Positions 8,042 to 18,390 are shown, counted from the stretch's first letter. The stretch: DNA of 64,000 nucleotides from Epilithonimonas vandammei (GCF_003860525.1 NZ_CP034161.1:868001-932000), one strand, 5' to 3'. The notes: generated by a model not told the origin, from the sequence alone. Program-made: numbers and translations.

Positions 8042-11000
8042 ATGAACAAACTCTATTTATTCTTCACGACATTATTATCAACACTTTTTGTCTCCCAAAC
8101 CATACTTAATAAGTCGGAGAATGTTTCGAGGACTGTCTCGGATCCTAACTCTGTTATTTTGGCACAAGGTTTTACTGCGAACTGGCAAACTTCTAATCCG
8201 TTTATTGCTAAAATTGGTCCTTCTTCTGATCTTCCATCAAACCCCACTAATTCTGATGCAGGGTCATCGAATCCATCAGGATCAGTAGGGGATATAGTTT
8301 TCCATGATACCAAGGGAAATATAGAAGTAAATGGAGGGGGACAGTTACAATACAATCTACCAATTGCATTACCCCCTGGAATTAGAAGTGTAGCACCACA
8401 AATCAATTTGACCTACAGCAGTGGCAGTGGAAATGGCATTGCAGGATATGGTTGGAGTATATCAGGAATCACAGCTATTTCGAGAGTAGGGAAAAATATA
8501 GATAGAGATGGCGAAGTTAAAGGAATACAACTTAATTATTCGGATTATTACAGTTTCAACGGACAGAGGTTGATATTAATATCTGGCGAATATGGTAAAG
8601 ATGGTGCCGAATATGTTACAGAAAAGTTTTCTAATATCAAAATCAAATCAAAGGGCAGCTTAAGCGGATTAGAATGGCAAGGACCAGAATACTGGGAGGT
8701 GACTTTTGAGGATGGATCACAAGCATGGTACGGAGGAATCGCATCGGGATACAGTGAAGCTAGAACACCTATTGATTACAATATTGTTAAATGGAAAGAT
8801 TCACAAGATAATTACATTTCATATGGTTATATTAAGGAAGCTTCCAAAAATGTAGCCTTTATCTCTTCTATACAATGGGGAGGAAACGAGAATGTTCAAA
8901 CGAGCCACTTTAATGAAATTAAATTTAATTATAATATCGCTAGAAATTTTAAAGAGATTTCTTTTCTTAATGGCATTAAATTGTTTCAGGATAAGTTATT
9001 GTCAGAGATTATTGTAAGTACAGATGTTTCAAATAGCCCGACTATTTTCAGAAAATATGAAGTTGAGTATGAAGGAACTAATTATCAATATGTGAAAAAA
9101 ATTACTGAAAAAAATAAGGATAGTATTAATAATTCGGCCAATCCAGTTAATTTTCAATATACAACTAATGCAACATCAACAATTCAACAGAATCAGTTTT
9201 TTGACTTTAATACGGTCAAATTATCTGGTGATTTTGATGGAAATGGATTAATAGATAACATAGTTTACAGGAATAGTGAAGCCTTGAAATGTACCAGCCC
9301 CTCTGTTCCATATATCACTTACTTCAATCTTGGTGTTACCAGTACTGCATATTCAAATTGCTCATCTGCACCCACTGGCACTGTGCCAGCAGGATACTAT
9401 GTCTACCTTGAGACCCCTAAGTCTTTTTCAAAAAACTATTATTTAGGTTCTGAAAATATTTTTGAAAATGCCGTACCAATTTCGGTTTTAGATTCACAAA
9501 ACTACTTATCTGGAGAAAAAGGATTTGTAACCTACAAAATAGATCCAACTACTAAAAATATGACTTTATATTATTATCTGATAGATAACACAAAGTCAAT
9601 TGAGAACATAAATGATCTAAGAACTCCAACTAATGCACTTCTGTTAATAAGAACAAGAGTTATTACAAAAAATCAGTATGATGAAAGCTATACTAATAAT
9701 GGACCTAATCCTTATGAATCACAATCACAAACAACGAGCTTAGGAAAGCTTTTCGAATATGATATAGAGGGAGATGGAATTCCGGAAGTATTGATAGAGA
9801 AAAAGAACACATATACTGCAAGGTATTGTGATAACACAGCAAATCTAAATGGTAATTTATTACCACCTCCAGGAGATTGTAACACTTCTACAAGTGATAG
9901 TTACAAATATATAGTTGTGAAACAAGATAACACGACGGATTTTTATCAAGCACATTCTCCAGGAGGAAAGTTTTTGGAAGGGGCTGTTCAGGGAGATTTT
10001 AATGGTGATGGGATAATAGATTTTGGAAGGGTAAACGGAACGTCTACAAATACTAATTATACATACAATACTGAAGAATGCTATACTCACCCTCACACGC
10101 AGCAGGAGATATGTCACACAGTTACCCATACGGTTACTGTGCCAAGATTTGAGCTAACAACATATAATATAAAGAAAAGTGCGTCAACAAATAATTATGA
10201 GTTTGTTGAGAATTTTAATGCCAGATTTGATGGTCATAAAGATTTTATACAGGTGGGAGATTTTAATGGCGATGGTAAGTCTGACTTATTTGCTAGAGCA
10301 AATCAATCAGGAGCAAATTATATCATTAGTCTGAATAAGGGAAATTCTTTTGAAAGCAAAGAATATTTAGACAAATTTTACGATACATACACAAATACGG
10401 GAAGTACAAGTAGATCATACTCAGTTGCAAAAGTTGTAGACATCAATAATGATGGTAAGTCTGATATTTTAAATTTTTATTCCAGTGTTGTTGTAAATCA
10501 AACGATAGGTGGAGGGAACTCTTCTTTCAAAATAAGAGTTGATGAAAATATTGGTTATTCAGAAGATCGCATACAATTTCTACCAAATGCTGAAAAGCCG
10601 TATAATTCAAATGTAGCTTATGTTTTTCAGGAAATATTAGGGAATTTTATTAATAATAGTTACAATAATGCATTCTCGATCTATGGCTATTCACAATCAT
10701 CTAATTTTTTAAGTGGATTCTGGAAATATGAACATTATGTTGATCATCAAAACAAAAAGATAAATTTAATTGAGCAAGGTAAAGTTACTACAGGGATCGA
10801 ATATAGAGGTCTACACTCTATATATGGTAATTATGATATTGTCAAAAAAGAGCAATATCCCTATTTGGAGCTTAATAAAATTTCACAATTTAAAGTCGTT
10901 TATCAGATAAGTCAGAATATCCCTATCTACAATTTTCAAAATAATAATTTTGAAAATACTATTAGGAAACAAGACTTTCGTTTTAGGGGCTATATTACTC

Positions 11001-14000
11001 ACCTTAAAGGTAAGGGAACAGTTGGTTTCAGGCAAACCGCCAGATCGTCCTGGTATACAGATGCTTTAATTAATACAAAAGTTTGGAATGGTGCTGAGAT
11101 CGATCCATTAAATGATGGTATAATAATTAAAGAATGGAGTAGAAAAACAAATGCAGAAGTTGAGGTTTTTCCCCAGAATATTAGCGAATCTAATACTCAG
11201 CTTCTAACTTTTAAATCGATAGACTTCCGTATAGATAAATTGATTGATGGTAGTATTGTAGATATAAATAATATTACAGTCCAAGATAGATCAAAATTAG
11301 TAAGCGCAACAGTTGCAGTAAAAACCATATCGAAGGATTTTCAAAAAAATGTTAGAACAGAAAGCGATATTGATTATGATTGGGCTCACTATCTTCCTTT
11401 AACAACTCAAACTACTATAAATCAAGTCGCAACAAGGACTTCTCAGTTGTTATATTCTCATAATACAAGCGGTGAAGGAAAAAATTATTTTGTTGGACGT
11501 CCTTTATCGACATCAGAAATTACTACCTTATCATCTCCGTTAAATAGCATCCAGACTAAGGAAGAATTTACTTATGATGACAAAAATTTAGTCAAAACAA
11601 AAAAATTGTGGAATAGGGATAATACAGGGGGGTTCATAGAATCTTATGAATATGATGATTGGGGTAATATAATCAGAAAAGAAATAAAACAATTTTCAGC
11701 ACCAGCAACTACTAGAGAAATCTCAAAGGTAGACAGAGCTTTTTACGATACTAAGGGACGGTTTGTGATTAAAAAAATCGATAATTTAAATTTAGAAACT
11801 TTAATCGAGTATAATGACTGGGGACTTGTTACAAAAGAAACTGATCCGTCCGGAATTGTTTTAACAAATGACTATGATAGTTGGGGAAAATTGATCAAAT
11901 CAAAAACTAATTTGGGAGGTACAACAAGTTATACTTATGAGAAATCGAACCTCGGAGATGCTATTGTGAAATCATTTAGTCCTGATGGCGACACAAAAGA
12001 AACTTTCACAGATAAGTTAGGACAGACTTATAAAACAACTACAAAAAATTTTGGACTTAATCAGTATACCTCTACAATTACATCATTCGATGGGCTTGGA
12101 CGTAAATCTGCAGTATCTGAACCTTTTTCTGGTCAATATCCTACAAAATGGAATACTATTGTTTATGATGATTTTTCTCGTCCAATAACGGCTACTTCTT
12201 ATACAGGCAAGATAGTAGAAACAACATATAACGATACTCAGAGATCAATTACAATTACTGAAAAAAATACTAAAAATTTCACTTATGATAGATTTAGGAA
12301 ACAAACTTCAGATGAATTAGGAAATATTATTTCTACTGAAGATTTAGGAGGAATAGTAAGTTTTAAATATAATGCAGCTGGAGAAAATATCGAAGCAAAT
12401 TATGGTGGAAATATTATTAAAACCCAGTATGATTCCTATGGTAATAAAAGTCGATTTGAGGATCCTTCTAATGGGATTTATGAGTATGAATATAAAGGTT
12501 ATTTCGGAGCAATTTCAAAGGCAAAAAGTCCAAAGGGAGAAAAAAAATACACGTATAATAACTTGGGTCAGCTTAGAACACAAACTGAAAATACAGCAGG
12601 AATTTCCAAAGATAAGATTATCAATTTTGAATATAATGCAAAGGGACTTATAACCAAAAAACATGGGACTTCTTCGGGAAGACCATACATTAACACTTTT
12701 ACTTATGATTCTTTCGGAAGAACTTTGAGTTGTTCGGAGGAAAGTAACGGAAAACTTTTTATAAGAAAAGGAATAACCTATGATGACAGAATGCGAATCG
12801 TATCTTATGAAAAGTCTCTATATTCATCGGGGATTTTGACAGAAGTGAAAATTGAGAATATTTATGATTCTTGGAGTGGAGAATTGTACCAAGTTAAGCA
12901 AAAGGATACTGGAAAAATTCTTTGGGAATTGCAGCAAGTAGATGAAAGAGGTAAGGTTAAAAATGCAAAATTAGGAGCAATAAATATCACTAATAGTTAT
13001 GATACCAATGGTTTTTTGAATAATATCAATCATTCGTCCTCTATAAATAATGGAACTGTCTTACAAATTGGATATAATTTCGACGCCATAAAAAATGAAT
13101 TAAAAAGTCGTACTACTGGAGGTGATTTTAATATTATTGAGAGTTTCCAATATGATGATAATAATCGTCTTTATAATTGGACTGATCCTTCAACAAATAG
13201 CTTCTCAAATAACCAGCCACGTAATATGTATGATAGCAAAGGAAGAATCACTTATAATGACCAGGTCGGAAGTGTTAAATTTGATAACTCTCAAAAAATC
13301 TACCAACCTACTAGTCTTACCTTAAATTCATTAGGAAGTACTAATTATAATAATGATTTAATACAATCAATAACATATAATGAAAATAATGATCCGATAT
13401 TTATTGATGGAATAAGGGGGGATGTCGGGTTTGAGTATGGACTTACCAGTATGCGTCAAAAGGTTACATACGGTGGTAATTTTGATTATGATAAAGAAGG
13501 AAAGTTCACGAAATATTATAGTGAGGATGGGAGCTACGAAATTATTCGTAATAATAAAACTGGACAAGAAAAACATCAGATTTACATTGGTGGAACACCA
13601 TATGAATCAAACATAGTTTACTTAAAAGACTTTGCCTCAGAAATTTCCAAATTTGTATTTCTTCATAAGGATTATTTAGGAAGTATTTTAGCAATTACCG
13701 ATGATGAAGGAATTAAATTAGAGCAACGCCACTTTGATGCCTGGGGCAATATTACACATTTAAAGATTGCAAATAATACTACCATTACCAATAAAGATCA
13801 GATCAGAGATTATTTATCAAACGGAAATTTAATTATTGACAGGGGGTATACTGGGCATGAGCACTTTGCAGAAGTCGGATTAATCCATATGAATGGAAGG
13901 TTATACGATCCTTTGTTAAGGAGATTTTTAAATGCTGATGAAAATATCCAAGATCCCCATAATACACAAAACTATAATAAGTATGGATACGTGATGAATA

Positions 14001-15097
14001 ATCCGATGATGTATGCTGATCCATCGGGCGAATTTATTTGGTTTGTTGCGGCCATTGGCTTATTTTGGGGAAGTGTTGCAACTGGGGCAATTATAGGAGC
14101 TGGGATTGCAGTACTAACTTATTCTCTGGGAGCAGCGCTTAGTGGAAGTAAGTGGAGTGTTGGTGGAGCTTTAAAGTCCATGTTTTGGGGGGCAGTTGGT
14201 GGTGCTGTGACTGCTGGCATAGGAAGTTGTTTTTCAGTTGTTCAAAATGGTGCATATGTGGCCTCGAAATTTGCAGAAACAACTTTAGGTGCACTAGTAC
14301 AGGGCGGAGCACATGCTGTGGCGCAGGGCACTCTAGCTTTGATGCAAGGTGGAACATTCCAACAAGCTTTCTTATCAGCAGCTTTGGGAAGTTTAGCAGC
14401 TAGTGGATTTAGTAAAGTTGCAGGCGGATGGTCTGGAAAAGCTGGAGGTCAAATATTTTTCGGAGCAATCGCAGGTGGTGTTGGTGCAGAATTGACTGGC
14501 GGTAACTTTTGGCAAGGGGCAATCATTGGTGGTGTGGTTGCTGGATTAAATCATGCAATGCATGATATGGATTCCGATCTAGAAGATGATCCCCGAAAAC
14601 CAATAAAAAGCAAAAGAGTAAGAACCACAGATGGAGCCAATTCTTTAAAAGGTAGCCGTGGTGGACAATCTATCATTACTCAAGAAAATCCGGGAAATCA
14701 GGTTGGAAATGGCAAGGGGATATTTGTCCCTAGTGGTTCTCAGAGTATGGTTACAGCAGATATGACCTATTATAATGATGGCACTGTTGATATAAACATG
14801 ACAACTCAGGCAGCAAGAATGAATACCACGGGTTCCTATATAGCTAATTACGATATTGTTGGGCCTTCTGGAAAAATAATTAGTAGTGGTATTTTATTAG
14901 ATAAGGGATTAGGCATTAATGCTAGAATGGACTATTCTGTATTTACACAAAGAGGAAGTGCAGCGGTTTTATCAACAGCTACATTTAGAAATATTCCAAT
15001 GAATTCTACGATTAGAGTTAATATCGGTCTCACATATAAAATACCTATGGGTTCGATCGGTGCAATGCAAACTCATCACAAAATAAATGTAAGATAA
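8042..15097 (+). CDS. Giant SpvB/FG-GAP/RHS polymorphic toxin, first locus
   Basis: A 2351-aa protein. A signal peptide (1-19) precedes a RTVSDPNSVILAQGF segment; an SpvB-type domain follows at about 85-160 (NGGGQLQYNLPIALPPG, SGSGNGIAGYGW). FG-GAP/VCBS calcium-type loops occur near 395, 578, 650, 738 and 800 (for example GDFNGDGKSDL). RHS/YD repeats run from about 1170 to 1850. The RHS core follows (HKDYLGSILAITDDEG near 1875, GLIHMNGRLYDPLLRRFLN near 1945, ending MMYADPSGE near 1997). A hydrophobic Gly/Ala region (2000-2165) leads to AGLNHAMH and then a unique beta-rich tip of about 175 residues that I do not recognise. In related proteins the shell encloses and the tip kills. The likely immunity gene starts 2 bases later. 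Confidence 0.85.
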   Translation: MNKLYLFFTTLLSTLFVSQTILNKSENVSRTVSDPNSVILAQGFTANWQTSNPFIAKIGPSSDLPSNPTNSDAGSSNPSGSVGDIVFHDTKGNIEVNGGGQLQYNLPIALPPGIRSVAPQINLTYSSGSGNGIAGYGWSISGITAISRVGKNIDRDGEVKGIQLNYSDYYSFNGQRLILISGEYGKDGAEYVTEKFSNIKIKSKGSLSGLEWQGPEYWEVTFEDGSQAWYGGIASGYSEARTPIDYNIVKWKDSQDNYISYGYIKEASKNVAFISSIQWGGNENVQTSHFNEIKFNYNIARNFKEISFLNGIKLFQDKLLSEIIVSTDVSNSPTIFRKYEVEYEGTNYQYVKKITEKNKDSINNSANPVNFQYTTNATSTIQQNQFFDFNTVKLSGDFDGNGLIDNIVYRNSEALKCTSPSVPYITYFNLGVTSTAYSNCSSAPTGTVPAGYYVYLETPKSFSKNYYLGSENIFENAVPISVLDSQNYLSGEKGFVTYKIDPTTKNMTLYYYLIDNTKSIENINDLRTPTNALLLIRTRVITKNQYDESYTNNGPNPYESQSQTTSLGKLFEYDIEGDGIPEVLIEKKNTYTARYCDNTANLNGNLLPPPGDCNTSTSDSYKYIVVKQDNTTDFYQAHSPGGKFLEGAVQGDFNGDGIIDFGRVNGTSTNTNYTYNTEECYTHPHTQQEICHTVTHTVTVPRFELTTYNIKKSASTNNYEFVENFNARFDGHKDFIQVGDFNGDGKSDLFARANQSGANYIISLNKGNSFESKEYLDKFYDTYTNTGSTSRSYSVAKVVDINNDGKSDILNFYSSVVVNQTIGGGNSSFKIRVDENIGYSEDRIQFLPNAEKPYNSNVAYVFQEILGNFINNSYNNAFSIYGYSQSSNFLSGFWKYEHYVDHQNKKINLIEQGKVTTGIEYRGLHSIYGNYDIVKKEQYPYLELNKISQFKVVYQISQNIPIYNFQNNNFENTIRKQDFRFRGYITHLKGKGTVGFRQTARSSWYTDALINTKVWNGAEIDPLNDGIIIKEWSRKTNAEVEVFPQNISESNTQLLTFKSIDFRIDKLIDGSIVDINNITVQDRSKLVSATVAVKTISKDFQKNVRTESDIDYDWAHYLPLTTQTTINQVATRTSQLLYSHNTSGEGKNYFVGRPLSTSEITTLSSPLNSIQTKEEFTYDDKNLVKTKKLWNRDNTGGFIESYEYDDWGNIIRKEIKQFSAPATTREISKVDRAFYDTKGRFVIKKIDNLNLETLIEYNDWGLVTKETDPSGIVLTNDYDSWGKLIKSKTNLGGTTSYTYEKSNLGDAIVKSFSPDGDTKETFTDKLGQTYKTTTKNFGLNQYTSTITSFDGLGRKSAVSEPFSGQYPTKWNTIVYDDFSRPITATSYTGKIVETTYNDTQRSITITEKNTKNFTYDRFRKQTSDELGNIISTEDLGGIVSFKYNAAGENIEANYGGNIIKTQYDSYGNKSRFEDPSNGIYEYEYKGYFGAISKAKSPKGEKKYTYNNLGQLRTQTENTAGISKDKIINFEYNAKGLITKKHGTSSGRPYINTFTYDSFGRTLSCSEESNGKLFIRKGITYDDRMRIVSYEKSLYSSGILTEVKIENIYDSWSGELYQVKQKDTGKILWELQQVDERGKVKNAKLGAINITNSYDTNGFLNNINHSSSINNGTVLQIGYNFDAIKNELKSRTTGGDFNIIESFQYDDNNRLYNWTDPSTNSFSNNQPRNMYDSKGRITYNDQVGSVKFDNSQKIYQPTSLTLNSLGSTNYNNDLIQSITYNENNDPIFIDGIRGDVGFEYGLTSMRQKVTYGGNFDYDKEGKFTKYYSEDGSYEIIRNNKTGQEKHQIYIGGTPYESNIVYLKDFASEISKFVFLHKDYLGSILAITDDEGIKLEQRHFDAWGNITHLKIANNTTITNKDQIRDYLSNGNLIIDRGYTGHEHFAEVGLIHMNGRLYDPLLRRFLNADENIQDPHNTQNYNKYGYVMNNPMMYADPSGEFIWFVAAIGLFWGSVATGAIIGAGIAVLTYSLGAALSGSKWSVGGALKSMFWGAVGGAVTAGIGSCFSVVQNGAYVASKFAETTLGALVQGGAHAVAQGTLALMQGGTFQQAFLSAALGSLAASGFSKVAGGWSGKAGGQIFFGAIAGGVGAELTGGNFWQGAIIGGVVAGLNHAMHDMDSDLEDDPRKPIKSKRVRTTDGANSLKGSRGGQSIITQENPGNQVGNGKGIFVPSGSQSMVTADMTYYNDGTVDINMTTQAARMNTTGSYIANYDIVGPSGKIISSGILLDKGLGINARMDYSVFTQRGSAAVLSTATFRNIPMNSTIRVNIGLTYKIPMGSIGAMQTHHKINVR

Positions 15098-15099
15098 TT

Positions 15100-15756
15100 A
15101 TGTATAAAAAATTTTTATTATTAATAAGTGTACTCCTTCTATTGACAAACTGTAAAAAGGATGAGATTGACTGCCAAAAACAATTTTATGATCTTTATAC
15201 AAAAAGATATTCACTTTGGATTGCGATGGATAAAAATGAAATACTGTCCAATGACAATTTTACAGAAAAAGAATATAATGCCTTAAAAAACAATATTAAT
15301 GATAGCCTTCAAATTACTGTCGATTGTGCTTTGAAGAATGATAGAAAGAATGAAATTTTATATTTGTATAAAATGAAGCAACTTTTTTTATCTAATCAGC
15401 TCAAAGAGGTAAGTCCATTTTTAAAAACTGTTGACAAAAATATAGTGAAAGAGGATATTTATTTTCAGCTTTCATTATTTGATGTGCTTTGTAAGGAGCT
15501 TTTACTAAATCGTATACAAATCAAAGAATATACAAATCTTCAAAAATATTATTATCAAAAATTAAATGTTCAATATAAAGATAGAGCTATAAAAGAGTTC
15601 TTGAATTATTTAATTAATGACAATATTGAAGACTTCAAGAAAGATATGAAAAAGAAGTATCCCAATTCAAGTTCAATGTCGCTGGAAAATGAAAGTAATA
15701 GACAGTCAATTATCAAAGAAATAATGGTTAGAGGAGATAATCTGGTATTTGATTAA
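15100..15756 (+). CDS. Putative immunity lipoprotein, first RHS locus
   Basis: The 218-aa product begins with a lipoprotein signal (LLLISVLLLLTNC, lipidated Cys near residue 18) followed by a helical, lysine-rich domain without a recognised family. It begins 2 bases after the RHS stop codon and ends before a terminator, so it belongs to the same transcript. Position suggests it neutralises the RHS tip; lipidation would put the protection in the periplasm or at a membrane, hinting that this tip acts on the envelope. That target is inference. Confidence 0.55.
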   Translation: MYKKFLLLISVLLLLTNCKKDEIDCQKQFYDLYTKRYSLWIAMDKNEILSNDNFTEKEYNALKNNINDSLQITVDCALKNDRKNEILYLYKMKQLFLSNQLKEVSPFLKTVDKNIVKEDIYFQLSLFDVLCKELLLNRIQIKEYTNLQKYYYQKLNVQYKDRAIKEFLNYLINDNIEDFKKDMKKKYPNSSSMSLENESNRQSIIKEIMVRGDNLVFD

Positions 15757-15770
15757 ATTTAAAAACTATA

Positions 15771-15808
15771 AAAAACCCATCTTAACGACATGTTTTGTAT
15801 GGGTTTTT
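15771..15808 (+). terminator. Terminator of the first RHS locus
   Basis: AAAAACCCAT and ATGGGTTTTT form a 10-bp stem around an 18-base loop, with the T run needed for intrinsic termination, 15 bases after the immunity stop codon. Confidence 0.65.
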
Positions 15809-16128
15809 AGTATATTAAGCATTAGTGCAATATAAAGAGTGACTATGAAATAATTGTTGTGAAAATTTCTAATTCTAATCAAAATCCTTAAGGATATTAC
15901 GAAAATAATAAAAAAGTCATTTAGATGTGACAACTTTCCTGATTTAATTTCTAACGTTAAAATAAGACTAGAAACTATACACTAAGGATTTATACTGAGT
16001 TAGTTATTTATTTATCAGAAATTATCAATTAGTTTAGTGTCAGGTATTAAATTTTACGCAATTGACTAAAATTGAATAATTATTTATTCCAATCATACAA
16101 TTTTGTCTGCAAATAAATACCACAGATT
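15809..16128. other. AT-rich gap between RHS locus and mobilisation block
   Basis: No gene seen on either strand. The stretch is very AT-rich and marks the change from the toxin locus to the replication/mobilisation genes. It probably contains the promoter of the HTH gene at 16129, but no box matches the consensus well enough to call. Confidence 0.35.
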
Positions 16129-16407
16129 ATGCAGACAACAAATCCATTCCAAACCATTCTCGACGAATTAGGGGAAGTAAAAGATTTACTTTATTCTCTA
16201 AAGAAAGAACCAGAAATCGAGTTGAAAAAGAAACTGTATTCTATCAAAGAGTGTTCAGAAATTCTAAAGCTCGATTACCAGACCGTACGCTCACACATTT
16301 TAAAAGGTAACATCAAAGCGGAACAAATCGGAAGATTCTACAGGGTCAATCATTTTGATCTGATGGATGCTTTAAACGAAGTCAAATCGCTTAAGTATAG
16401 GAGATAG
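16129..16407 (+). CDS. Excisionase-like helix-turn-helix protein
   Basis: A 92-aa protein. After a short helical N-terminus, residues about 37-85 form a MerR/excisionase-type winged helix (LYSIKECSEILKLDYQTVRSHI, then IKAEQIGRFYRV). Proteins of this type bind DNA as recombination directionality factors or as regulators in Bacteroidetes mobilisable elements. It stands just upstream of the primase-helicase gene, the usual order in such elements. It may work with the recombinase at 2345. Confidence 0.7.
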   Translation: MQTTNPFQTILDELGEVKDLLYSLKKEPEIELKKKLYSIKECSEILKLDYQTVRSHILKGNIKAEQIGRFYRVNHFDLMDALNEVKSLKYRR

Positions 16408-16478
16408 ATAAAGATTTTATTTATCAATCATTCTTATTCAACCGTCCGTATTTCTATACGGAAACAAACTTTTAAAAT

Positions 16479-17261
16479 ATGAGCGAAAAAATCCCATACC
16501 TAAGAGTAGGTACAACCTATTATAAAACCATTGAAAAACCATTGATCTCCGGAGACAAAATCTCAATTTTGGTACGATGGAATCGTGAAACAATTATTAG
16601 CGACCACGGAAAAATCTACGTTTCAAAAGTTTCAAAGTACGTTGGTTTCTGTTGTATTCCTTCTCATCTTGACTATAGGCAGATTATAGACGGATTCTAC
16701 AATATGTACAATGAGATTCCTTATCAACCAATCAATGAATATACAACTTCTGAAGCTTTAGAAAACAAAATTCCATTCTCACTAAAATTTATGGAACATA
16801 TTTTCGGAGAGCATTTGGAGTTAGGTTTAGATTACATAAAGATATTGCTTGAATATCCAACGCAGATACTTCCAATTCTTTGCTTGGTAAGTAAAGAAAG
16901 AGCTACTGGAAAATCTACTTTTATCAAATGGCTGAAATCCATCTTTGGATTAAATATGACCTACATCAAAGGTGACTCATTCAGCAGTCAGTTCAATTCA
17001 GATTGGACTTCGATGTTGATAGTAGCTATCGACGAAGTATTCTTCGATAAAAAAGAAATCACGGAACGCTTGAAATATCTTTCTACGACCGACAAAGACA
17101 AAAAGGAGGCAAAGGGTAAAGACCGTGAAGAAGTTGAATTCTTTGGCAAATTTATTCTTTGCTCTAATAATGAAGATAACTTTATTCAAATTGATGAAAA
17201 TGAGATCAGATTCTGGATCATCAAAGTAAAATCGATCAAAAGCGAAACACCGAATTTCTAA
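16479..17261 (+). CDS. Primase-helicase family ATPase, N-terminal part (frameshifted)
   Basis: This 260-aa frame has a Walker A motif ATGKSTFIKWL near residue 142, a Walker B strand MLIVAIDEVFF near 187 and a sensor FILCSNNEDNF near 228, as in superfamily 3-like helicases attached to plasmid and phage primases. It should unwind DNA at the element's origin. Near 17230 a one-base loss moves the reading frame: the true continuation (DQKRNTEFLKNLNKEIPYFL) is found in another frame and runs into the frame at 17339-17716. The present product therefore ends in an aberrant tail. The cause could be mutation or a sequencing error. Confidence 0.75.
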   Translation: MSEKIPYLRVGTTYYKTIEKPLISGDKISILVRWNRETIISDHGKIYVSKVSKYVGFCCIPSHLDYRQIIDGFYNMYNEIPYQPINEYTTSEALENKIPFSLKFMEHIFGEHLELGLDYIKILLEYPTQILPILCLVSKERATGKSTFIKWLKSIFGLNMTYIKGDSFSSQFNSDWTSMLIVAIDEVFFDKKEITERLKYLSTTDKDKKEAKGKDREEVEFFGKFILCSNNEDNFIQIDENEIRFWIIKVKSIKSETPNF

Positions 17262-17338
17262 AAAATCTCAACAAAGAGATCCCGTATTTTCTTCGATACT
17301 TAATTCAAAGACCATTCCACAGTCGTAAGGAGACAAGG

Positions 17339-17716
17339 ATGTGGTTCACAGAATCACAGATCAGAACAAAAGCTCTTCAGAAACTGGTCTGGAAAAATAA
17401 TAACAAACTTGAATCGAAAATCATCGAGCTTTTATATGAGTTTTTTGAAAGTACAGAAGACAGCAAGCTCCATTGTATTCCTCAGGATATTTTCAATATG
17501 CTTGGTAAGATGTTCAGCAAGCAATATTGGACAGTTGATGATGTCCGGAAAATACTGAAAGAAAACTGGAAACTAGAACCTCAAAGTAATTCTTTGGCTT
17601 ACATCAAATACGATCTTGATTACGGCGGAAACTTCTACCAACAGAATAAAACAGGACGGTATTTTACAATAGAAAGGAATTTTATTCTTAAAAAATTTGA
17701 TGAAATGATGAATTAA
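17339..17716 (+). CDS. Primase-helicase family ATPase, C-terminal part (frameshifted)
   Basis: A 125-aa frame starting at an internal ATG (MWFTESQIRTKALQKLVW). Its upstream open stretch from about 17233 carries the continuation of the ATPase at 16479. Joined, the two parts give roughly 412 aa, a normal size for this family. The C-terminal part is a winged-helix-like region with no catalytic residues of its own, so alone it is unlikely to be active. Confidence 0.65.
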   Translation: MWFTESQIRTKALQKLVWKNNNKLESKIIELLYEFFESTEDSKLHCIPQDIFNMLGKMFSKQYWTVDDVRKILKENWKLEPQSNSLAYIKYDLDYGGNFYQQNKTGRYFTIERNFILKKFDEMMN

Positions 17717-17749
17717 TTGATAATGAAAATAAAATCAATTAGTTACGTG

Positions 17750-17930
17750 TCATCAAAAGCCTCATCAAACTTTTCAGCCTTGATTTTTGATGAGAGGATG
17801 ATGAGAATAATATTTCCACATTGATGAGATGATGAGACTTTGATGAGAGTGTAAGATATTATCAATTAGTTTCTTATATGGCTTTCTCATCAATTCATCA
17901 AAAATTAGTCAAAACTAAACTCATCCGCCT
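17750..17930. repeat. Clustered TTGATGAG/CTCATCAA repeats (iteron-like)
   Basis: The core TGATGAG occurs at least five times on the plus strand (17788, 17799, 17822, 17830 and 17841) and as CTCATCA near 17761 and 17886, in a gene-free stretch between the helicase and primase genes. Spacing is irregular and there are no unique spacers. Clustered short repeats beside replication genes are typical of replication origins bound by an initiator; regulation of the primase gene is the alternative. Confidence 0.45.
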
Positions 17931-17983
17931 GAACTGACAGGACACCTACCATTTATTGCAAAAAAACATTAAAAATTACAAAA

Positions 17984-18334
17984 ATGAACTGCAAACAATT
18001 CAACAGCATATCGTTGGAAGAAGTCCTCCTTTCTCTCGGACACCTTCCAACGAAACAAAATGAAAAAGAAGCTTGGTATCTCAACCCCTTTGCCAGAGAA
18101 TCCCAAGCATCTTTCAAATTGGATAAAAGAATTAATGTCTGGTATCTTCATTCAGAAGGTGTCGGCGGGAATAATATAGACTTTATGAAGAAGTATTTAA
18201 ATACTTCGGTCAATGAAGTTTTGATATGGGGAGAGAAGCAGAATTTTTCTTCTTTTCATCAGCAACAACAGATTAAAAAGTCAGAACTAAATTATACAAT
18301 TGATGAAATACTGGATCTCCAAAATCCAACCTGA
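17984..18334 (+). CDS. CHC2/TOPRIM primase, N-terminal part (frameshifted)
   Basis: This 116-aa frame matches the start of small primase-like proteins in Bacteroidetes mobile elements (MNCKQFNSISLEEVLLSLGH, then LNPFARESQASFKLD). It resembles a degenerate zinc-finger primase domain: the expected cysteines are replaced. Around 18332 the frame breaks; one missing C in the run at AACCTGAAA would restore LQNPTLKQYLQGRGL and connect it to the TOPRIM part at 18391. An A-rich ribosome site precedes the ATG. Confidence 0.65.
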   Translation: MNCKQFNSISLEEVLLSLGHLPTKQNEKEAWYLNPFARESQASFKLDKRINVWYLHSEGVGGNNIDFMKKYLNTSVNEVLIWGEKQNFSSFHQQQQIKKSELNYTIDEILDLQNPT

Positions 18335-18390
18335 AACAATATTTACAGGGACGTGGATTAATTTCTAAGATTTATGAGTACATAAAAGAA

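Noticed and set aside
17750..17930. CRISPR-like array
   Set aside because: The repeats are only 7-8 bases, occur on both strands, have irregular spacing and no unique spacers of constant size; no cas gene is present in the window.
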